Below are positions 23,475 through 30,108 of a stretch of DNA of 36,382 nt, piece after piece. Each line of letters starts with the position of its first letter. Within the stretch, counting starts at the first letter, position 1. Source of the stretch: Clostridiales bacterium (GTDB taxonomy: Bacteria > Bacillota > Clostridia > Lachnospirales > Lachnospiraceae); contig JAJBUL010000156.1 of NCBI GenBank assembly GCA_020860365.1, forward strand, positions 1-36,382. Reading direction: 5' to 3'. The notes under the pieces were generated by a model. It searched no databases and was not told where the DNA came from. It was given only the letters and a program-made list of their open reading frames with translations. Made by a program: the position numbers and the translations under genes.

Positions 23475-23498
23475 TCAATATTTCCGTAATTCGATTTC

Positions 23499-24029
23499 TT
23501 ACACGATTATATTTTGACTGATCCGATCTGTCGGTATCTCCCGTTCAACATACTTCTCCTCTGTTAAGCCAGTGGCCAGCCCTGCGCTGGGGGTAAATCC
23601 TTCCGGCAGATGAAGTTTGGCCAGCAAATCGGGCTTCATCCGAATGGCGGCTACCGCGCCGTAAATATAGACGCAGCCAACGCCAAGTTCTGTAGCAGCA
23701 AGCGCCATATTATGATCTATCATAGCAGCGTTTGCATGACCGGCGCTTTCTGTTGAAGGGTTGAATTTCACAGATACGACAATCAGTTCAGGTGCGCCGT
23801 AAAGCGGATGCGAATCCGGACGCTTCATAAGTGCTGCTGCTGTGCTGTCAATTTCAGAAAGCAGTTCTTTATTTTTGATAATAGTAAGATGAACTGTGTC
23901 ATATTGGCCCATACCAACGGGCGCAGCGTTAGCCGCTTTTAAAATCAGAGCCTCCTGTTCAGGAGATATCGGCTCGCCAGTGTAATTTCTGATTGATTTC
24001 CTGCTGAAAATTGTATTGAGAGTATCCAT
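23499..24029 (-). CDS. Nitroreductase family protein (end of sirtuin cassette)
   Basis: A 176-residue member of the small nitroreductase group. FSRKSIRNYTGEPISPEQEA and ANAAPVGMGQYDTVHLTIIK form the FMN site; NMALAATELGVGCVYIYGAV and LPEGFTPSAGLATG complete the fold. It is clearly a relative of the protein at 28201-28731. The ATG at 24029 has AGGAGGT nine bases upstream. It is the last gene of the minus-strand unit that contains the sirtuins and the macrodomain protein, with a terminator behind. Confidence 0.88.
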   Translation of the reverse strand: MDTLNTIFSRKSIRNYTGEPISPEQEALILKAANAAPVGMGQYDTVHLTIIKNKELLSEIDSTAAALMKRPDSHPLYGAPELIVVSVKFNPSTESAGHANAAMIDHNMALAATELGVGCVYIYGAVAAIRMKPDLLAKLHLPEGFTPSAGLATGLTEEKYVEREIPTDRISQNIIV

Positions 24030-24048
24030 TGTTATTACCTCCTTCGTT

Positions 24049-24429
24049 TTACTCCTTATCCCACAGGCGGAATGTCCGCCTGTACGCGCAGTCATTTGGC
24101 AGTGTAGGATTAAATAATGCTGTAAACAGATTCACTTTTCCGCAGTGATTACATTTGCGGAAACGATCTTCATAAATTTTGCACAGGTGCGTTTCTTAAT
24201 TCAGATTTTCGCACGGGTCGTCAAAATGAATCGACACCCGGCCCTCTGCCCAGACAGAGCGGGCGTAGCAGCATTTCCCACAGCGATTGCATAACAAATC
24301 CCAGTCCTTTCGCCATTTGAGCCAGAGCGTGTCGTCAATTGCGAAGCGATTTTCTAATACGACACGCGACCTGGCAGGTACGCGTCAGCCGTGCGTGCCG
24401 TTTCCACTTTTAAAAATACGAATCCACAT
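24049..24429 (-). pseudogene. YkgJ-type cysteine-cluster protein, broken
   Basis: Starts MWIRIFKSGNG (ATG 24429, GGAGG eight bases upstream) and hits a stop after residue 14. Past the palindromic element 24327-24367 the family returns: LWLKWRKDWDLLCNRCGKCC with the CxxCxCC cluster, DPCENLN, a TAA, then THLCKIYEDRFRKCNHCGKV and NPTLPNDCAYRRTFRLW to a stop at 24049. Such proteins bind a metal or Fe-S centre through eight or so cysteines. At least two stops and an insertion make it inactive. It sits between the third sirtuin and the nitroreductase. Confidence 0.65.
24327..24367 (+). repeat. Palindromic element in YkgJ-type gene
   Basis: Outer stem GCGTGTCGT/ACGACACGC, inner hairpin ATTGC-GAA-GCGAT, bulge TTTCTAAT. 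The plan and the TTCTAA bulge match the type B elements, with unrelated stems. The neighbouring hairpin of type B is not obvious here. Confidence 0.65.
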
Positions 24430-24449
24430 TTCATATGCCTCCAGGTGTA

Positions 24450-25024
24450 TCAGACAATCAACCGGAAAACCTCATCCGCGCCCGCACGGATATTGATAGA
24501 CGCGTAAGAGTCAAAATTGGTTTCACCCGGATTGATCTGAATGATTTTCGCGCTGCGTTTTCTGTAATTCGATGCACACGACCGCACATGGAATGGCTGC
24601 TTCGCAGCCTTGCGGTCGGCGCAGATGGAAACGACTAATGTCGTTTCCTATAAAATGCATTCCCGTAGGAACCGTTAGCACCGATTATTAAAATCAGCTC
24701 AGCTTTTGAAATCCAGTCCTGTGCTTTCTTCAGATTTTCCTCATGAAGTCCGACACCGCTGTAGAACGGGAATGTCCAGATCACGTCTCTGCATTCATCA
24801 CATCTGGGAACGGTTCCCTGGTTCCAGATATGGTAATCGTCAAAATGTTTGCCGCACTTCGTGCAGCGATTGATTTGAAGGCTCCCCTGGATTTCCGCCA
24901 CATTTTCATGGTCAAAGTTCATGCCGCCTGCGGAAAAGGATATCCCGGCGCCGGTGATGGCGACAGTATACCGGCTTTCGTTCAAAGCCTTTTTTAACTG
25001 AAGTGCCTGTCTGGAAATATCCAT
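24450..25024 (-). pseudogene. Sirtuin (third copy), internally deleted and interrupted
   Basis: Starts MDISRQALQLKKALNESRYT, VAITGAGISFSAGG, then jumps to HENVAEIQGSLQINRCTKCG. Compared with the two intact neighbours about 85 residues are missing, including the TxNxD catalytic segment. The zinc site (CTKC, CDEC) and ELILIIGANGSYGNA remain. The palindromic element at 24577-24654 then breaks the frame; beyond it NYRKRSAKIIQINPGETNFD leads to a stop at 24450. Joining at the repeated TGCAT gives GNASNYRKRSAKI in frame, matching the intact paralogue's SAYWNYRRSDAVI. It cannot be active. It begins 17 bases after the macrodomain gene. Confidence 0.85.
24577..24654 (-). repeat. Palindromic element, type B plan, flanked by TGCAT duplication
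   Basis: On the minus strand: hairpin GGAAACGAC-ATTA-GTCGTTTCC, linker, outer stem CGACCGCA/TGCGGTCG, inner hairpin GGCTGC-GAA-GCAGCC, bulge ATTCCATG. Part for part this is the type B plan with different stems. TGCAT occurs on both sides (24655-24659 and 24572-24576 on the plus strand), a likely target-site duplication. Confidence 0.8.
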
Positions 25025-25041
25025 TCAAAGTCCTCCTTCCG

Positions 25042-26142
25042 TTACTTGCTGTTTCCGACCGTGCAGGAGGCTTCCTCCTGTGAGAAATTTCTGCAGAATT
25101 CTCTGTAGTTGTAATCTTTCCCCGGACGGCAGAGCACAGCAAAATCGATGGAGTCAAACAGCTGATTACTTCCTCTGCCATCAAAGGAAAGGTTCTGTAT
25201 CGCATGATAAAATAAGTTGGACACAACAGCCGCGTCATTCCCATACACGCCGCAGCCGAAGGCACCGAGAATCAGATGGCGGTAGTTCTGCGATGCGGCG
25301 GCGAGCAGCATTCCCTGAATGCGGTGGCAGAGCATCACTTCATATTCCTGCTGCGACATTCCTTCCAGTCCCAGGCGGATCATCGGAGCCGCGCAGCTCA
25401 TGACGGAAATCAGGAACGGCTCGGAAAGCGTCTCAGAGGAAGCATCCTTGAGAACCTCTACACAGGGTGAAATCATCACACCGTCAGAGCCCATGTGCGT
25501 CTTGCGGGCATTGTTGTAATCATAATATTTCTTCGCCTCGTCACTCTCCAGGGAAAGCAGGAGAGATGTCCTGCGGCAGAGGTCTTCCTCCTGGGCGCTG
25601 GCACCTTTGCGGGTCTGACCGCCCGGATGCGTAGAGCTGGCCAGATTCAAAACTAAAACTTTGGGGGCAGATTCTCCACTTTCTTTTAATTCCAGATACT
25701 TTTTCTGTGCGAGAACCAGCGCATCGATATTTTCACAGCCAAACGTGCAGCTTGACATTGCCTGCGCCCGGCTGCTATCGATTTCCGCATCGTCTTCGGC
25801 AGCGGCAGTATTGAAAGCAGAGACAGTCTCACAAGCAGAACTTTCCTCTGTCCGCAGCACCTCAATATCCTCCGGCAGAAACACCTGTATTTTCCGCATC
25901 TGTTCTGAAGAGAACTGCAGCTTTATCTCCTGCCCGTCTTTTTCAAAACTTCCTTTTTCCAGAATCCCCAGAGTGTCCTCCAGTGTCTCAATATTCTTTT
26001 TTCTGCGCATTTCCTTCTGTCGTTCTCTTTCCTGAATTTCTTCTTTGGAAAGCCCTTTGTATTCCGCGCCCCGCATCTGCGCCGCCATCTGTTTTATGCG
26101 TTCTTCTTCTGATAATTGATTGTTCGTCTTCAGCTCAGCCAT
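25042..26142 (-). CDS. TIGR02452 macrodomain protein, bacterial-type poly(ADP-ribose) glycohydrolase
   Basis: A 366-residue protein. The catalytic signature of bacterial PARG enzymes is present: HPGGQTRKGASAQEEDLCRR, with GG at 174-175 and QEE at 184-186 holding the catalytic Glu. GAFGCGVYGND (293-303) is the macrodomain phosphate loop. The first ~110 residues are a charged helical extension (LSKEEIQERERQKEMRRKKN) usual for this family. Such enzymes release ADP-ribose from modified proteins. The ATG overlaps the end of the upstream sirtuin gene by eight bases, a strong hint that writer and eraser are made together. A third sirtuin follows 17 bases later. Confidence 0.92.
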   Translation of the reverse strand: MAELKTNNQLSEEERIKQMAAQMRGAEYKGLSKEEIQERERQKEMRRKKNIETLEDTLGILEKGSFEKDGQEIKLQFSSEQMRKIQVFLPEDIEVLRTEESSACETVSAFNTAAAEDDAEIDSSRAQAMSSCTFGCENIDALVLAQKKYLELKESGESAPKVLVLNLASSTHPGGQTRKGASAQEEDLCRRTSLLLSLESDEAKKYYDYNNARKTHMGSDGVMISPCVEVLKDASSETLSEPFLISVMSCAAPMIRLGLEGMSQQEYEVMLCHRIQGMLLAAASQNYRHLILGAFGCGVYGNDAAVVSNLFYHAIQNLSFDGRGSNQLFDSIDFAVLCRPGKDYNYREFCRNFSQEEASCTVGNSK

Positions 26143-26851
26143 TTCCGTTCCACCTTTCTATCAGCTTGTGAAAGACATCATCGCACGCTTCCCGGATATT
26201 AAAGTCTGCGGCCCGGTCAAAGCCGGTATGTCCCGGATTAATCTGGACAATAACGGCATCGCTTCTCCTGTAATTCCAGTACGCGCTGCTGTAATAACCA
26301 TTCGTCCCGATCACAAGGATCAGATCCGCTCCAGAAATCCATTCCCTGGCTTTCTGAACACCCTCGTCCCAAAGGCTGATGTGGCTGTAAAGCTCCCATG
26401 GCAAAATTCTGCCTCCGCAGGATTCACAGGTTGGCAGCTCGTCCTTTTCCCAGATTTCATACCCGTCATAGTGGCGGCCGCATTTCGAACAGCGGTTGAC
26501 TTGAAATCCTCCCTGGATTTCCGCCACATTTCTGGATCCCGCCATGGTATGCATGCAATCCTCGTTTGTCGTAATAATTCCTGTCAGTTTTCCGGCTGTC
26601 TCCAGATCACGCAGCGCGTAGTGGCTGAAACTGGGCTTATAGCTGTGCATGGCCTTAACATAAGAGCGCAGGAACTCATCGCTTCCAAAACCTCCCGCAC
26701 GAACCGTTTTAAAAAGCTGGCTGTATGTAATGCCTCCACCGGCAAGAGAGATACCGGCTCCGGTAATGGCGACCATGCTTTGGCTCTGGTCAATATAATC
26801 CGCCAGCTGCTGTATTTTATCTACGTTCTGATTTCCTCTGGCAAATCTCAT
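26135..26851 (-). CDS. Sirtuin of the macrodomain-linked (SirTM) type
   Basis: A 238-residue NAD-dependent Sir2-fold protein. VAITGAGISLAGGG binds NAD. The catalytic strip reads TTNEDCMHTMAG and then EIQGGF; ordinary deacetylase sirtuins have TQNID and E(L)HG, so the catalytic His is replaced by Gln. This Asn/Gln pattern is that of class M sirtuins (SirTM), shown in Staphylococcus and Streptococcus to ADP-ribosylate proteins rather than deacylate them. The zinc ribbon has CSKC and CESC. LILVIGTNGYYSSAYWNYRR and VQINPG complete the Rossmann half. ATG 26851 is preferred (AAGGA ten bases upstream); GTG at 26860 is possible. Its stop overlaps the macrodomain gene start. Confidence 0.92.
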   Translation of the reverse strand: MRFARGNQNVDKIQQLADYIDQSQSMVAITGAGISLAGGGITYSQLFKTVRAGGFGSDEFLRSYVKAMHSYKPSFSHYALRDLETAGKLTGIITTNEDCMHTMAGSRNVAEIQGGFQVNRCSKCGRHYDGYEIWEKDELPTCESCGGRILPWELYSHISLWDEGVQKAREWISGADLILVIGTNGYYSSAYWNYRRSDAVIVQINPGHTGFDRAADFNIREACDDVFHKLIERWNGNG

Positions 26852-26864
26852 AAGCGTCACATCC

Positions 26865-27590
26865 TTATTCGTTCATAACTGCATCCAGTACCTGTGCGGC
26901 ATCCGCCCGGATATTCAGATCCGTCATCCGGTCGAACTGCGTCTCAGACGGGTTGATCTGCACAAGCTTTGTTTCCTTCCTCATGCGGCTCAAATATTCA
27001 TTGCTGTGGAATCCGGTAGTGCCGATCACAATCACCAGATCCGCCTCAGAAATCATGGCGGCGGCTTTGTACATGCTTTCACGTGAAACCTCTTCCCCGG
27101 TTTTAAAATCCCTGCAGAAGCTTGTGGGCATCAACGGTGCACCGCATTTTTCACAGCGCGGCTCATGTCCCTCATTCCAGATCTGATAATCGTAATAACG
27201 GCTACCGCAGTCCGTGCAGATGTTATCACGGAAGCTTCCCTGGAATTCTATCACATTCTGAGAGCCTGCGATGGTATGCAGGCAGTCCAGGTTCTGGGTG
27301 ACGATGCCATAGAGCTTCCCCTGTTTTTCCAGCTCTGCAAGCTGCTTATGAACAGGCCCCGGTCCCTTGACAAAAGTTGCGTCCAGAAAAGCATTCTTCA
27401 TAACCTTGTAGAACTCCTCCGGATTTTTGCGGACATAGGAAACAGAGAAGATTCGTCCGGCATTCAGTCTGCCGACGCTCTGTTTCAACCTGCTCACGCC
27501 ATAAAGATAAGAGATTCCCGCGCCTGTTACGGCAACGGTCTTATTGCTCTGATCCATATATTCTTTTAACTGGCTGTATTCACTCTTCAT
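26865..27590 (-). CDS. Sirtuin of the macrodomain-linked (SirTM) type
   Basis: A 241-residue paralogue of the next gene. VAVTGAGISYLYG (NAD loop), VTQNLDCLHTIAG with Asn100, then EFQGSF with Gln117 in place of the usual catalytic His, zinc Cys in CTDC (125, 128) and CEKC (146, 149), and LVIVIGTTGFHSNEYL. As with SirTM, protein ADP-ribosylation is the expected activity. ATG 27590 overlaps the flavodoxin stop (ATGA), with GGAGG upstream; the longer start is not needed. Fourteen bases or so separate it from the second sirtuin. The two intact sirtuins differ well outside the core, so they probably have different targets. Confidence 0.92.
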   Translation of the reverse strand: MKSEYSQLKEYMDQSNKTVAVTGAGISYLYGVSRLKQSVGRLNAGRIFSVSYVRKNPEEFYKVMKNAFLDATFVKGPGPVHKQLAELEKQGKLYGIVTQNLDCLHTIAGSQNVIEFQGSFRDNICTDCGSRYYDYQIWNEGHEPRCEKCGAPLMPTSFCRDFKTGEEVSRESMYKAAAMISEADLVIVIGTTGFHSNEYLSRMRKETKLVQINPSETQFDRMTDLNIRADAAQVLDAVMNE

Positions 27591-28048
27591 GATTTGCCGC
27601 CTCCATCGAGCCATTTCCTGACTGTTTCTTCATGAATCTTATTCAAACGCAGACCGGAATGGACGTTTGCGCCGGCACAGGCCTTCTTAAGCTGCTCTAC
27701 CGCGGTTTCAGGGCCGCTCATCCCGCTGGTGCAGAAAGGATAGACTTCTTTCCCGCTGAAATCATACTGCGATATAAAGGACAAAACCAGCTGAGGACAT
27801 TTACTGTACCAGATCGGAAAGCCGATCAGAATACGGTCATAGGAATCAAAGTCCCTTACCTGATCCACGACCTTTGGCAGTTCATTCACAGAGAATTCCT
27901 TTCTGGAAACCCCGAGTGCAGTGAAATAATTCCCATAATTTTTCTCACCTTTAATCTCAAAAATATCTCCGTTCGCAATTTTTTGCAGTCCCTCCGCTGC
28001 TTTCTTTGTAGCGCCTGCTCTTGAATAATAAGCAATCAGTGTTTCCAT
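27587..28048 (-). CDS. Flavodoxin
   Basis: A 153-residue FMN-binding electron carrier. LIAYYSRAGATKKAAEGLQK is the FMN phosphate loop and LIGFPIWYSKCPQLVLSFIS the second flavin loop; PFCTSGMSGPETAVEQLKK matches the third. First gene of the cassette, overlapping the first sirtuin by four bases, with AAAGGAGG upstream. Its place suggests that flavin redox and sirtuin ADP-ribosylation are jointly expressed. It may also be a target of the sirtuins (inference). Confidence 0.9.
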   Translation of the reverse strand: METLIAYYSRAGATKKAAEGLQKIANGDIFEIKGEKNYGNYFTALGVSRKEFSVNELPKVVDQVRDFDSYDRILIGFPIWYSKCPQLVLSFISQYDFSGKEVYPFCTSGMSGPETAVEQLKKACAGANVHSGLRLNKIHEETVRKWLDGGGKS

Positions 28049-28075
28049 GATGGCCTCCTTTTCCTAAGTTAGGAT

Positions 28076-28103
28076 AACTATGAAACCTGCCTCCGGCAGC
28101 CTT
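28076..28103 (+). repeat. Interspersed repeat, copy 2 of 2
   Basis: AACTATGAAACCTGCC followed by TCCGGCAGCCTT, 25 of 28 bases equal to 9271-9298. It is followed by a second hairpin ATATCC-TTC-GGATAT (28107-28121). It lies in the leader of the flavodoxin-sirtuin unit. Confidence 0.55.
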
Positions 28104-28134
28104 GCATATCCTTCGGATATTCTTAACATATATG

Positions 28135-28180
28135 AAAAAACAGCACCCATCAAAGAGAGGTGTAATCTCTGGTGAGTGCC
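28135..28180 (-). terminator. Terminator of nitroreductase gene
   Basis: On the minus strand GCACTCA ... TGGGTGC forms the outer stem and AGAG/CTCT an inner stem, followed by TGTTTTTTC. It separates the Rrf2-controlled nitroreductase from the flavodoxin-sirtuin unit. Confidence 0.7.
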
Positions 28181-28200
28181 GCTTTTCGTCAATGATTGTT

Positions 28201-28731
28201 TCAGATGTAATTTACAGCAAGCGAAACGGACAGTTCCCGTGCCTCGGCGCTGCCGCTCTTGCTGTATCCGAGTGCAGCAGCGGAAACCGGCTTAAAGCCT
28301 TCCGGAATGCCCATCTTCGCGCACAGATCCGCGTTCTTCGCCAGAGCCTGCACACCACCCCAGAGATAAATGTTGTCCACACCGGCGTCCGTCGCTGCGA
28401 TCAGCATATTCTCGATCACGCATGCGGCGTTCGCGCATTCAATCCCCGGTGCCATCTGTTTCTCTGAAGCGGAGACAATGATCACAGCGGGTGCGCCATA
28501 GAAGAAATCTCTGGGCTCCATTTTCATGGCAGCAGCGGTGGTCTGATTGATTTCGCTTAAAAGCTCTTTGTTCCGGCATACCGTCAGGTGAAGAGATTTC
28601 CGGTCATTCCCACCGATCGGGGCCTGACAGCCTGCCTTCACAATCGTGTCAATAATTTCCTCAGGAATTGCCTTATCCGGGTCAAAATCCCGTGTTGATT
28701 TTCTTTTCGCAATCGCTTCTAAAGTCTGCAT
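28201..28731 (-). CDS. Nitroreductase family protein, divergent from Rrf2 gene
   Basis: A 176-residue FMN-binding oxidoreductase. RKSTRDFDPDKAIPEEIIDT and CQAPIGGNDRKSLHLTVCRN form the FMN site; CVIENMLIAATDAGVDNIYL and IPEGFKPVSAAALGYSK are the conserved ends. Close to the protein at 23499-24029. AGGAGG stands upstream of ATG 28731. A consensus promoter (28767-28795) overlaps likely Rrf2 sites, so it is probably controlled by the divergently encoded Rrf2 protein. Confidence 0.9.
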   Translation of the reverse strand: MQTLEAIAKRKSTRDFDPDKAIPEEIIDTIVKAGCQAPIGGNDRKSLHLTVCRNKELLSEINQTTAAAMKMEPRDFFYGAPAVIIVSASEKQMAPGIECANAACVIENMLIAATDAGVDNIYLWGGVQALAKNADLCAKMGIPEGFKPVSAAALGYSKSGSAEARELSVSLAVNYI

Positions 28732-28759
28732 CAAAATTACCTCCTTAATGTAATTTAAG

Positions 28760-28806
28760 TAGCTACATTATATTGCGATATAAAAGTAATGTCAAGAGCT
28801 ACATTT
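28760..28806 (-). promoter_or_regulatory. Consensus promoter with repeated operator half-sites
   Basis: TTGACA (28790-28795), a 17-base spacer and TATAAT (28767-28772) on the minus strand, a perfect sigma-A promoter. The sequence AATGTAGCT occurs twice on that strand, just upstream of the -35 and overlapping the end of the -10 (where it extends to the palindrome GTAGCTAC). This is a likely Rrf2 binding region. Confidence 0.8.
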
Positions 28807-28870
28807 GATTTTTCAAAATAAATCTGCTATACTCATTTCAATATTTATGTCGGAGAAAGAGGGTAGTTCT

Positions 28871-29353
28871 ATGCGTGTCAGCAGACGATTCCCATTGGCA
28901 GTTCACGCATTACTGTTTGTTGCGGTTCTGTCGCCCAAAAAACGTGTGACCAGTACACTTGTTGCGGAAAGCACCGGTGCCAACGCGGTCACGGTCAGAA
29001 ATCTGTTCCTTGAATTATCTGACAGCGGCCTTCTGATCGCAACCGCAGGCAAAAACGGCGGTGTGCAGCTGGCCAGGGAGCCGGAGAATATTACCTTATG
29101 GGACATTTATCAGGCGGTGGAAACGCCGGATGCGGATGAAATTTTCAAAATGTATGAAGGAAGCGATACCTGTCCTGTCGGGAAAAATTTTTATCAGATC
29201 CTGTATCCGCACATGGAGTCAGCTGCCAATGCCATGAAAGCAAGTCTGGAACAGGTGACGCTGGAGACGCTGAAGGAGGAGCTGCAGCCTCTGCTGAAGG
29301 AACTGCACGCAGAGAAGTGCCCATCTGCTTTAACAGACACAACATCAGAATGA
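28871..29353 (+). CDS. Rrf2 family transcriptional regulator
   Basis: A 160-residue winged-helix regulator. RRFPLAVHALLFVAV and KKRVTSTLVAESTGANAVTV give the helix-turn-helix, and GLLIATAGKNGGVQLAREPE the wing with the family GKNGGVxLAR motif. One Cys (DTCPVGKNF) is present rather than the three that bind Fe-S in IscR, so it is probably a redox or small-molecule sensor without a classic cluster. ATG 28871 follows AGAGGG. It faces the nitroreductase gene. Confidence 0.9.
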   Translation: MRVSRRFPLAVHALLFVAVLSPKKRVTSTLVAESTGANAVTVRNLFLELSDSGLLIATAGKNGGVQLAREPENITLWDIYQAVETPDADEIFKMYEGSDTCPVGKNFYQILYPHMESAANAMKASLEQVTLETLKEELQPLLKELHAEKCPSALTDTTSE

Positions 29354-29385
29354 TCAGAACTCTGAGAGCGCCAGTTCTGTACTTT

Positions 29386-30048
29386 TCAGCAGGTTAATAT
29401 CTCCCACACAAAAGTCACGGTGTCGCTCACATCAATATCATCCGGCTCGATGTCAATGCCCCTGGGAGCCGCCGCATAGGGCATACATTCTTCGGACAGC
29501 TTATACTGGGTGTTGGAGTAAATCTCCAGTTCGCCCCAGTTATAATCAACATTCAGGAGTTGTCCCAGCTTTACCCCGGAGGCCTCGCACAGGATTTCTG
29601 CTTTGCACCGCGCGTTCACAGCTGCTGACTGGAGCATTTCTTCATTCACTGCAGAGGCATCCTTTACAGTAAATCAGATGGACAGATCCGGATTTGACAG
29701 ACAGCCGGCAATCGCGGAGAGTGCCTTTGATAATCTCTGCATCTCAAAATCAAATTCCAGCTTCAGACTGTGGTCCGCCACGTAGCCGTTAAAGACTCGA
29801 TTGTATTTTCCGTTCCGGTCTTTGACATTCTGATAATCCGTATGGACATTGAAGCTTGCCGTTTTCAGATCGTTTTTCTCAAATCCGATCGCGCAGAGTG
29901 TTTCTGTAAGACGCTGAATGTGCTGACCGGCCAAATCCATCGCCCGGTCATAATTATTGTCCCGCATATGCAGCGACATGGAAATCACAACCTGATCCGG
30001 TCTTGCTGATGCTTTTCCAATTCTTTTAACTGTTATGACTCTTGCCAT
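29386..30048 (-). pseudogene. SIMPL-domain (DUF541) protein with one in-frame TGA
   Basis: MARVITVKRIGKASARPDQV, SMSLHMRDNNYDRAMDLAGQ and VHTDYQNVKDRNGKYNRVF are the N-terminal SIMPL part. After NPDLSI a TGA (29674-29676) interrupts, and the same frame continues FTVKDASAVNEEMLQSAAVN to IEPDDIDVSDTVTFVWEI. Only one codon separates two intact halves, so this is a single nonsense change or an error. No SECIS-like reason for readthrough is evident. GGAGGAAAAG precedes the ATG. Confidence 0.8.
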
Positions 30049-30108
30049 TTACTTTTCCTCCTCTGCCTGAAACAAAATCCGGATTAACTTCTTGTCCATC
30101 AAAAATGA

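Noticed and set aside
24450-27590. Sir2-based anti-phage defence system (Thoeris, DSR, SIR2-HerA or similar)
   Set aside because: The sirtuins are single-domain, zinc-ribbon, SirTM-like proteins with a macrodomain partner; no TIR, HerA, Argonaute or large effector is present.
29674-29676. Selenocysteine at the TGA in the SIMPL gene
   Set aside because: No conserved Cys is expected there, no following SECIS-like hairpin was seen, and SIMPL proteins are not selenoproteins to my knowledge.
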